A DNA stretch of 64,000 nt from Trissonchulus latispiculum (taxonomy: Eukaryota > Nematoda > Enoplea > Enoplida > Ironidae): assembly GCA_030248195.1 (NCBI GenBank), contig JASAND010008569.1, forward strand, positions 1 to 64,000. The letters run 5' to 3'. The stretch's first letter is position 1; each line of letters begins with the position of its first letter. A model generated the notes under the pieces. It saw only the letters and a list, made by a program, of their open reading frames with translations. It was not told the origin of the DNA and made no database searches. The translations under genes and the position numbers were made by a program. Of this stretch, positions 33,700 through 42,249 are shown piece by piece.

Positions 33700-33999
33700 A
33701 TGTAGAGCTTAATGCTGATAGAGACAAGACGTTCATACTTAAAAGGACAAAAGGATTGAGACTCGGTCATGTGACAACTAATTCAAATCCATTGGTCACT
33801 GGATTTAATCAAAACCGAACAAAAACTTTTTCAAATTGACTAATATCTTCTTAATATTGCTGCTCCGTTTAGAGCTAAACTTATATATGTTAAAAACTGA
33901 CTTTAACATTTGATACAAGTGCAGTTACCTTAAAAACTGACTGCTCACGTGATATTATTCTATGTTCTGATTGACTGCCTCTTAAGGACAGGCAGAAAA

Positions 34000-34135
34000 G
34001 TTGAGCATCGTTCAACTTCTCTTAGCGACACTTTAGACAGCTTAGAGACAAAAGGATAAAAAGACAGAGACAGGTATGAACCGTATAGAGACAGAGACAT
34101 AGAGACAGAGACTCAGAGACAAGTATGAACCGGGC
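34000..34135. repeat. AGAGAC-rich tract
   Basis: Irregular repeats of AGAGACA between the two convergent genes, ending in AAGTATGAACCGGGC, which resembles the ends of the MITE at 45899. Possibly a degenerate MITE; paired ends not established. Confidence 0.5.
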
Positions 34136-34172
34136 TTTAGGCTGCAGTTGTAGAAGCAACTTAACTGCCAAT

Positions 34173-34178
34173 TTTATT
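34173..34178 (-). promoter_or_regulatory. Candidate polyadenylation signal of the insulin-like gene
   Basis: AATAAA on the minus strand lies 257 bases beyond the stop codon and is the nearest good hexamer. If used, the 3' UTR is about 280 nt and leaves only about 470 bp to the ACTR6 signal on the other strand. Confidence 0.45.
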
Positions 34179-34434
34179 TTTTCCTAAACTGGATTTCCAA
34201 CCTGGTTTTGTTCAACGATCAAACTTTTTCTCTTATGTACACCACAGACGAGACTACAAGAAAAGGTGACAGCAAAACGACGAAGTATAGTCATTCCGTA
34301 ACAACTAGATTAAGTAGTGGCTTATGAAGTAGATAACAGCTGATGCCGGTTCTTTCTAAGCTTCTAGTGTCGAATGTGTGCTTTAGACAACAACAATGTG
34401 ATAGTAGAAATTTTCAAAGCTAAATGAAAGAACA

Positions 34435-34538
34435 TTATGCATTGCTACAGCAATATGATTTCAGATATGAGTATGAGCACATCCCAATACAGCATTGTTC
34501 CACAATTCCTCGTTTGTTTTCATGAAAGATGGCAACGT
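34435..34538 (-). CDS. Insulin-like gene exon: C-peptide end and A chain
   Basis: 104 nt following the acceptor TTTTTAATTTCAG. The first two bases complete the split Asp codon. It encodes VAIFHENKR, then the A chain GIVEQCCIGMC SYSYLKSY CCSNA, and a TAA stop. The first seven A-chain residues equal those of vertebrate insulin. The A chain has 24 residues, three beyond the usual 21, and the normal AsnA21 position is Cys. Confidence 0.95.
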
Positions 34539-37500
34539 CTGAAATTAAAAATACAGCTTGTGAACGCAGGGGTAGTAGACAGCTGTGGGGTAGTACGGAT
34601 GTACGCAGATTTGGTTTGAATAGAACTGGGTCAAGGTTGGTCAGTTTCAATTGGCTGGGGGTCGTTTTTCCGACGGTGTCGTGGAAAATTTGATTTCCCA
34701 TAGTTAATCGATCGTTGGTAGAAGCATCCGATCTTGTTACTTTTCAACTAGAGTTGTGCTCGTGTATTTAGAAAATGCATACCTGCTACGCGCAATGGAA
34801 AGTGTACATTGTGTACGCACACCACTTTAGAAAATGCACATCCTCTACGCGCTTTGAATCTGCACAGCGTGTACGTACGCGCAGAGTTGGAAGCGGGTCA
34901 AAAATCTTGACCCGCGGGTACCTTGGCCTCCGTGGCCCGCACCCGCGACCTGCTTTTATTTTGATGGGTCAATTCCAAATGTAACAAAATGGAGCGAACA
35001 TTACACAAAATGGCTCAAAGCTTCCTATCAAACATTTCAAAAATTAATTTACTGCGAAAGAGACTCTGTTCCTGTTTTCATCAAAACTAGAAAGATACAA
35101 GATAATATAATAGACAAAAGAAAGTTGTCACTACAGCATCACAGACCCGAAAAATTCGGGCCTGGAGTGGGGTTCGAACCCGCAACCTTCGGTTAACTAC
35201 ATAGACCGACGCTCTACCGATTGAGCCACCCAGGCTAGTGTTGTGCACCGGCCCAGTCTAGACCGGCCGAGAACAGGCCGGCCGGCCGGCCGGTGACAGG
35301 CCGGCCGGTCATACACAGGCCGGCCGGCCGGTGACAAGCTGGCCGGTCAAATGTGAAGCGACAGACCGGCCAGTGACAATTTCTGCAGCTTATCGAATTA
35401 AAATTGCTAAAATCTGCCTTGAAAACTATCAAAAATCTTAATTTTTATTTGTATTTTGGATAAGCCTGCGAAAATTTGCACCGGCCGGCCGGCCGGCTCT
35501 GGGCCGGCGGCCACCGGCCGGCCGGCCCACGAAAAATTGGGCCGGTGAACAACACTAACCCAGGCACAATCGAACCAAGCTTAAGTTTGAATTCGTTCCC
35601 AAACTATAGTGATACGTTTTTAAATAGGCATACAGCCATGCCAAAGACGCACACCCCGCGAGACAAGCTCAAGCTGGCAGCTGGTGCACGATGGCTGTAG
35701 AAAGATACAAGATAATATAATAGACGAAAGAAAGAAAGTTAGAAAACTTGTTCCAAAATAAGCAAGAAAATTTGCCTGTTAAAACAACAAGGAAAATCCT
35801 CAACCCGCTGTGACCCGCGGGTCAATGCGGGTCGGTTGGCTTGACCCGTGCCCAACCTGGCTCGACCCGACCCGCGGGTACCCACGACTCGCTTCTAACT
35901 CTGCGTACGAGCCTCATTTTATAGAGTGCACTGCGTGTGCGTCTAAGCATTTTACAATGCGCACATTTATGAATGCCTAGTCTCTCTATGAATTTTTAGT
36001 TTTATAGTCTGTGAGCTTTTCAAATTTCGACAAATGATGCATATTGCTTACTTTTTTGATTTCACCTTCCTCCAAGGGACCACCAACAATTAAAACAATT
36101 ATTAATCAATTAATTATTAAGAGAGGCTGCTTCAATCCAAAATAATTGGTTGCAGAATCACCTCGTTTATACACAAAATTTCGTATTTTCGCAAACAATG
36201 TTCAATTGTATGTTAAGGATAACTAAGAAGCTTTGGAGAAGTTTCTTTTGGTTAAAATCCTCAAAACTAGAAGAAACTAGAAGAACTAAAAATTGTTACA
36301 TAGAACAAATGTAAATTCGCAGGAATGGTTTATGCAACATCTTTAACATCATTACGAAGAGCATAAAATTACTGTATATAATAACTATATAAAATATTAA
36401 AATATTAAAGTATTATATTATCAGAATATTAGAATACTGCTAAATATTGATATTTTATTGAAGTTTTACTGATGATATATATCTCAATTAAAAATAATAT
36501 GTTTAAAGACGTTCGATAAAGATTAGAGTTAATGTTTGCTGTAGCAGAAAATGTGATAATAAAATTTTGATCTGCGTCTGAAATTGAAACTAAAAATCAT
36601 CAATTAGCAGGCCTTAACCTGAACCTGAAGCTTAAGGTGGTGGTTTCTTTTGGGCACATACTGTTGGTTGGCGGCGTAAATCAAGATGAAATTTGACGGA
36701 ACTTTCAGAAATACGTTCTTTCATCGTTCTAACACCCTCCGCGCAATCCCGATTCAAAAATTCGAGATTTCCGGTCACAGCGGTTTTTCCCAATTTCTGA
36801 AAGTTTGGCAGCAGCTATACAGTTGAGTTATGACTATATTCATTCGAAAGATCTCATCGAGCTTCACATTTTTGCTTTTTGAAGTACCTCTCTAGCTTTT
36901 CGCTATCGTGAGATATAGTAGATTTTCCTATTTTGGCGTTGAAAACTTGTCGTTTTTGCAGAAATCAAGTAATCCGCAATTCTTGAGCTACGGAAGCCAA
37001 CTACGGGTGTCAATTTGAAGGTCTCATCGAGACCAATTATCCATGACATTATCATCTTCTAATTGCTACCCCGTACGCTGCTATCATAGAAAATGTAGTT
37101 TTTGCAAAAACATTACTAAATTTTACCAGCGATTGTGGAGCATTACTACGCAAGCTAGATGGTTGCCACTTACTGGACGCGTTATACACGAAAATACCCA
37201 GGGACCCTTTTTTAGTTGTCCCGATTGCTGCTTTCTAGCTAAAGTGGTCGCTTGCCAAAGTTGGGAAAAGTAGGCAAAATCCAGGTTGCGCATACATTTT
37301 AGCTATTTTCTTTATAACGAAGAGCGGTTTTATAATAACTAAAAAAGGGTCCCCAGCTATTTGATAGTGGAATCGAATGATGTGGCCGATGCCTCACGAA
37401 AAAATTTACTTTAGTCTGCAAAAAATCTGAAAAATTAAATTACTTCGAAAATGCAGTAAAATAATTTCCAAGAACTAAAGTTAGTTTCGTTGTATTCATT

Positions 37501-39714
37501 GGAAAGAGCAAATGTTAAGCTGCATTTTGATATAAAAATGGCTACTTAACTCCAAGTCATGGTTCAGTAATGATGATTCTAAGTTGATGTCTCCAAAGGG
37601 AATCACCACCTTAAAACAAATATATAGGGTATATATATATCCCTACTTTGGAAGAGATAAAATTCTAGGGTGTGCATAAAACACGGCCCCGGCCCCGGCC
37701 CCGGCCCCGGCCCGGTACATAAAACACGGCCCCGGCTCCGGCCCCGGCCCCGGTCCGGGTGCATAAAACACGGCCCCGGCCCCACATAAAACACGGCCCC
37801 ATTGCGGCCCCGTGCATAAAACACGGCCCCGTTACGGCTCCATGCATAAAACACGGCCCCATCACGGCCCCATCAAAAATTATGTTTTTGACAACGGGAA
37901 ATAAATATAACCGATTCAGCATCTCCTAATCTAAAAAATGAATTATGTAAATGTTTAATTTTAGAGTTTGAAAAAATCGAAGTTAGAAATGAAAATATTT
38001 AATTTGAACCAGCTTTTTATTTTTGTATACTGGCAAACCTACAAATGACAAACTTTATGTGTAGAACGGTTTTTCGACTTTTGTAATTATTACGGAACCT
38101 AATGATAGAAATGTTTGGACACTAATTTAAAAAAAGGTAACAGTTTAAAATGAAATTTAATTTATAGTTACGAATTGCTTTCAATGAAATGCAGCGAGGC
38201 TTTAGTTGTGAAAAAGATCCATATAAACTACAATATGTATTTAAAAACATTTCATTTCAGAGCCACCAATTTAATTTTTTAAAATGTTACTTTTATTGGA
38301 GTCTAAACATTTCAGCCAGTATATATGTTTTATACTAGACACAAAAAACCGAAAAATTGTTCCACCCATAAAGTTTGTCATTATATATTAGGTTTAAACG
38401 TCTACCACATACAAAAATTAAAAAGCTGGTTCAAATAAAATATTTTCATTTATGACTTCGATTTTTTCAAACTCTAAAATTAAACATTTACAGAATTCAT
38501 TTTTTAGATTAGGAGATGCTGAAACGGTTATATTTATATCCCGTTGTCCAAAACATAATTTTTGATGAGGCCGTGATGGGGCCGTGTTTTATGTATGGGG
38601 CCGTAACGGGGCCGTGTTTTATGCACGGGGCCGTAATGGGGCCGTGTTTTATGTGGGGCCGGGGCCGGGGCCGGGGCCGTGTTTTATGCACCCGGGCCGG
38701 GGCCGGGGCCGGAGCCGGGGCCGTGTTTTATGTACCGGGCCGGGGCCGGGGCCGGGCCGTGTTTTATGCACACCCAAATTCTATGAATCCGTTTCTGATG
38801 AGTTTTGTACAAATGGATAGGTTGATACTTAATTTTGCATAATTATACTTTATAATGGTACTCAGCATAGACAAAATTTTCAGTCTTCTTTAGTGCGCAC
38901 TGCGCATCGCCTAGTGTTTGAAGACGGCATGGGTTTGGTTGGGCAGACGGTAGGCCGGCAGGTGTCTAAAGTTAAGCGTCGAAGCAAAAAGCAAGGATTT
39001 TCCTGTGTTTCTATGCATAGCAATTATCGATTAGGACAAAATAATAGAAAAAGTGATTCTGCAAAACATTTCCTTCATTCATTCTGGTTGAATCTGCTTG
39101 TTCCACAATAGAGCAAAATTAATAGTTTCTTTTCTTATTTATCCTTTCCCCTTTCCTACAATTTCAGCGCCAGGGCTGGACTACTTTACACATCTTAAAT
39201 CATAACAACTAGGAAATGCTCGCAGATGACTGTTCAAACATGCTTTAGTAGAAGTCAATCTTCTCCCATAAAGTCTCGGAATCCCACAAGTTTTCATATA
39301 ATCAGCGAAGTGTGCTTGCTCTTTTGTTGGGATGGTTTGCCCGACCATCCTCAAACACTATGTAAACAGATGTTACTGTTCAACACTGGTTACTAATCGT
39401 GTAAAGTTGATTTACGTCAACGCCGTGAGGTGCTGAATGTATATATAATTAAAAATCCAGGAATTTAAAATTCAAATGCACTAACCTTCACTGGATAGGG
39501 TGCTTCGTTTATATCGAAAGCAGTGATTGCAGACTTTAGAAAGTGTATGAATTAACCGTTTTCCACAGACTCGTATACTAGCTCTTTTTTCTAGAAAGGC
39601 TTCACCCATTTCCATGTCGGATTGTCCCAGCATTTCCGCCAGTATTGGTCCCGTCATAAGCCATAAAAATAGAGCAAGGCATACTGGATGTGTGGCACCG
39701 ACCAAAGGGTCCAT
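34435..39714 (-). CDS. Insulin-like peptide precursor, two coding exons
   Basis: This is a secreted hormone of the insulin/IGF/relaxin superfamily. Exon 1 is 39714-39486 and exon 2 is 34538-34435; the 4,947-bp intron is GT-AG and phase 1. The joined frame gives about 110 residues. Layout: a hydrophobic signal (CLALFLWLMTGPILA); a short acidic propeptide ending EKR; the B chain with VCGKRLIHTLSKVC (CX11C, with LeuB11, LeuB15 and ValB18); a YKR cleavage site; a short C-peptide of about 16 residues ending ENKR; and an A chain starting GIVEQCC with CCX3CX8C, Leu at A16 and Tyr at A19. Each chain has one extra Cys, at B22 and A21, predicting a fourth disulfide. The acceptor abuts the ATG, so a 5' non-coding exon probably lies further right. 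The ATG could also be internal if coding sequence extends upstream. No frame damage is seen. It is an insulin-family member with high confidence; whether it acts as insulin, IGF or a specialised peptide is unknown. Confidence 0.93.
35160..35235 (-). tRNA. tRNA-like sequence, probably a tRNA-derived repeat
   Basis: On the minus strand: acceptor GCCTGGG / TCCAGGC (7 bp, one G-T), D arm GCTCAATCGGTAGAGC, anticodon stem TCGGT / ACCGA, T arm GCGGGTTCGAACCCCAC. Pol III A and B boxes are good. The anticodon loop has 11 bases (CTATGTAGTTA) instead of 7, so no anticodon can be assigned. It resembles tRNA-Lys most, and a pseudogene or SINE head is more likely than a working tRNA. Confidence 0.65.
35236..35557. 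mobile_element. Foldback MITE with GGCC/CCGG arrays, hAT-type
   Basis: It starts TAGTGTTGTGCACCGGCC and ends GGCCGGTGAACAACACTA, with ACCCAGGC duplicated exactly (35228-35235, 35558-35565). It landed at the 5' boundary of the tRNA-like block. Both ends consist of GGCCGGCC arrays around an AT-rich core. Confidence 0.85.
36636..37610 (+). mobile_element. TTAA-flanked repeat family, copy 2
   Basis: TTAA plus GGTGGTGGTTTC at the left and GAATCACCACC plus TTAA at the right. The ends match the copies at 9340 and 60575, while the interior differs and has only short frames. Inside the insulin-like gene intron. Confidence 0.65.
37668..38775. mobile_element. 1.1-kb foldback with GGCCCC arrays
   Basis: The ends GGGTGTGCATAAAACACGG and its inverse are flanked by exact AAATTCTA duplications (37660-37667, 38776-38783). 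The arms of about 550 bp nearly meet at 38200. (GGCCCC)n blocks alternate with CATAAAACAC words next to each end. The Gly/Arg/Ala-rich frames here are artefacts of the array. Lies in the insulin-like gene intron. Confidence 0.85.
38890..39372. repeat. Short inverted repeat near insulin-like exon 1
   Basis: TAGTGTTTGAAGACGGCATG near 38920 has an inverted counterpart (TAGTGTTTGAGGATGGTCGG) near 39361. It explains the KRRSKK-containing frame at 38893 as part of a repeat, not a gene. Confidence 0.5.
39486..39714 (-). CDS. Insulin-like gene exon: signal peptide, propeptide, B chain
   Basis: 76 codons plus one base on the minus strand. The exon begins right after TTCTAG with ATGGACCC and ends at GAAG|GTTAGT. 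It encodes the signal sequence, a pro-segment between signal and B chain (ending LEKR, absent from vertebrate insulin), then ASIRVCGKRLIHTLSKVCN with an extra Cys three residues after the second B-chain cysteine, and the dibasic YKR. The n-region has no basic residue, which is unusual for a signal peptide and is one reason to check for an upstream start. Confidence 0.9.
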
Positions 39715-39829
39715 CTAGAATAGATTGCAAACATACGTTATATCCCAAGCATTTTGTCATTCTCTTCTCTTCTGTTTTGTAGATATGTATATAATAGCAT
39801 TTTTGTCAAAACGAATTTTCAGCCAAACA

Positions 39830-40190
39830 GCTGAGGGTGGTGGGTGGTATCGTTTTGTGCACTGCTTTTGTGGTGACATTTGAAACGCTATAACTTTGGA
39901 AAATTTTGAGAGCTGGAAAGAGCTTTATACATCGTTTTAGAGCTTATTATCTGTACTATTATTACTGTATTATTTACATGAGCTTCAAAATTAACAAAAA
40001 AAGCAGAAATATTCTGACATGCTGACATGTAAGCAGGATGAATATGGACCAAAAATCTTTGAACATCGACTTCTTGGCAAAATTCATACAATACAATTCA
40101 TTTACAGCCTTTAAACTGTTCATCGTAGCTGCCAAGTTTTCCAAACTCAAACTGATTTGGTTTGACCATTTTAACACAATTGTATGTAGG
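39830..40190 (+). repeat. TTAA repeat family, truncated copy
   Basis: GGTGGTGGGTGGTATCGTTT followed by AACGCTATAACTTTGGAAAA and TTTATACATCGTTTTAGAGC matches the start of the 60575 copy. The left TTAA and right end are missing. Immediately upstream of the insulin-like gene's first coding exon. Confidence 0.55.
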
Positions 40191-40429
40191 GCTTATGTTT
40201 GGATTGGAGGCTTGTTGTTAACGTTGGGAACGGTTCTGTAATATATTTACCTGTCTTGTTTTGTGAGCGCGAACCCATGGGTTATATATAAACATATATA
40301 AATATGAGCATGGGATCAATGATAACAAAAATAGCAACCCCTTTACTGGAATTACATAATTTTCAAATAGAGTATGAATTTCAATTTTAGCTAATTTTAT
40401 AGGCATCGCGGATGGAAAGTGGGCATACG

Positions 40430-40745
40430 TGTGCTTGCGGAAGTTTCACCCTCCCCCCCAGAGGGGTTCTTCACCCCCCCCCGAATCCGGATTTTTTTCC
40501 GGTTGTTTGGGTCAAAACAAACTACAACCCAGAATCCGGTTGTTTTCGGCCGCCGGTTTACCCCCCCCCCCCAGAACTTCCCCTCCTGCACATGTCTGAA
40601 AGTGGGTAACCATGATCACCCACTCGAGCCAAACCCAAAGCGATCCATAAAATTTTAAAATTTGTTGACCCAGATCCAACTGACCCAAGAATTTTCGCCC
40701 CAGACCCAAATGACCCAGCAGAATAATGGTACCCAGACTGACTTT
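40430..40745. repeat. C-run / GACCCA repeat patch
   Basis: GAATCCGG and TTTTTTCCGGT-type words are shared with 63200-63410, followed by GACCCAxxTGACCCA repeats (40668-40720) shared with 42050-42200. Probably remnants of two elements; ends not found. Confidence 0.45.
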
Positions 40746-40749
40746 GCAT

Positions 40750-41340
40750 ACCTAATGCGATTGACCTAATGCTCGTCCTGGAAGGCCTGAAGGCTGCCCT
40801 ACTGGGTCAGCTAATATGTGGCAGGCAGTATAGACTATAGCGAGCGACACTATATGAGTCTACTCCACAGTCTCAGTCTACACATTGTATAAATATATAT
40901 GAGACTCCTATGCTTGTGGAAAGTTTATAGAATGTCATCAAAGTTGCCTCCCCCCAAGATTACTGGTAAAAGCTAAGGGTCCTATCGAAATTTCAAAGCT
41001 TTTCTTAATAGCGTAAAAAACACCTGACTCCAAATCTTTGCATTTAGCTTTGAAATTGGTCCATAATTAATAATTAATAATCAAGTGTATTAATAGACAT
41101 CACATCATAATCATAATCATCTTCTGCTGCTGTGAACTGCAATATCAAGCCAATTTTTACTTTCACAATTTCACCAATGTTTAGATAAAAATGGTCAAAT
41201 TCCAGCAAAAGTAACTTAAAAGCCATTGAACTAGCCTTATAACCTTATAATTTAAATTATTCGAATTAGCAACGTTTCAATTAATTTTTAAATAATGATA
41301 GAATTGACAAAAATAATTACTACTGCAACATTTTGCTGGG
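40750..41340. other. No recognised feature
   Basis: AT-rich with short frames only. Confidence 0.35.
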
Positions 41341-41344
41341 TAGT

Positions 41345-41745
41345 GGCTGCTTTACATAAATCCGCACATCCCGCGCATATTTCTATTCAGCTTATTTTGG
41401 AAAGCTATAACTTGCCCAATATTGCGACTTGCGAGTTATAAATTTATATAAATTAGAAGCTTTACCAAACGTAGAAACAATATTTGACCAAAATTTTTAA
41501 TGAAAAATGTTATGCAAAAATAAAAGGGTCATACCCAATGTATTTCTGAAATAATTTGCTAGGGATGATTTTTTGATACTGTCAAAATGTCGTTTTATTC
41601 TGCAGAAATTGAGCATTTTCTGCAAATTTCTTTTTTTATCACATTTTAAAAAGTCATGAAGCTGGTGTTGTTGCAGGACGTTTATCACCGTGCCCGATGT
41701 ATTTTCTGAAAGTTTGATTGAAATTGGGTTGGTGGCACGACTTTA
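41345..41745. repeat. Dispersed repeat, short copy
   Basis: Internally deleted relative of 30925-31890, same orientation, with the shared blocks GCAGAAATTGAGCATTTTC and CCGATGTATTTTCT. Confidence 0.6.
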
Positions 41746-42039
41746 ACAGACCTGAGTGGTTTATGTTATAAAATTTCAAAATCGATAGAAAAAATGTGTT
41801 CACAATGCTTCGTGGCTTTTACTATGTGAACTTACTCAAATAGAACTGCAGGGTAAGTCACACCTAGCTGAACCAATTTCTGCCAAGTGAGTACTAATAA
41901 AATGCTTCGTGATATTTAATAAAATTGTTAGTGACCACGCCGAAGGCGCGAAAATGTTTTTGTAAACGGTGGTTTACCATAAAAACTAGCTAAATTTCCA
42001 TTTCAAATTCACAAAAATTGAAACCGGAAGCTAGTTTTA

Positions 42040-42205
42040 AGATTTGAAAAGACCCTGTGACCTAGACCCAAAATGACCCACTAAAATTGCTGACCCAGAC
42101 CCAAGGTGACCCACAGGAAGCTTTACCCAGACCCACACTGACCCAAATGTTTCACAAAATTGTGACCCAATACCCAGTGACCCAAGCACAACTAGCGACC
42201 CAAAC
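42040..42205. repeat. GACCCA degenerate tandem repeat
   Basis: Ten or so GACCCA or GACCCAC words at irregular spacing on the plus strand, resembling subterminal arrays of the hAT-like elements. No paired ends found. Confidence 0.5.
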
Positions 42206-42249
42206 GGCCCATGAGCCCAGTTTCTATCCTTGATACACATGCCTTGTTT

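Larger units (their letters stand above)
35088..35734 (-). mobile_element. tRNA-containing insertion with 37-bp direct repeats
   Basis: TAGAAAGATACAAGATAATA and the following 17 bases occur at 35088-35124 and 35698-35734 with one mismatch. They look like target duplications of a retroposed Pol III unit, though 37 bp is long. Between them lie the tRNA-like block and the foldback at 35236. Confidence 0.6.
34882..35903. mobile_element. hAT-like element in the insulin-like gene intron
   Basis: The ends CAGAGTTGGAAGCGGGTC and GACTCGCTTCTAACTCTG are inverted. CGTACGCG / CGTACGAG flank it as an 8-bp duplication with one change. Subterminal GACCCGCGGGTAC words cluster at both ends. A tRNA-derived repeat sits inside it. 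Confidence 0.8.

Noticed and set aside
35160..35235. Functional tRNA gene
   Set aside because: Stems and Pol III boxes are good, but the anticodon loop has 11 bases, so it is kept as tRNA-like only.
37603..38842. Gly/Ala/Arg-rich frames with GPCFMHG-type repeats on both strands
   Set aside because: They come from the GGCCCC / CATAAAACAC array of the foldback; mirrored frames appear in both arms.
38893..39111. 72-codon frame with KVKRRSKK close to insulin-like exon 1
   Set aside because: It overlaps one arm of a short inverted repeat and has no splice or family support.
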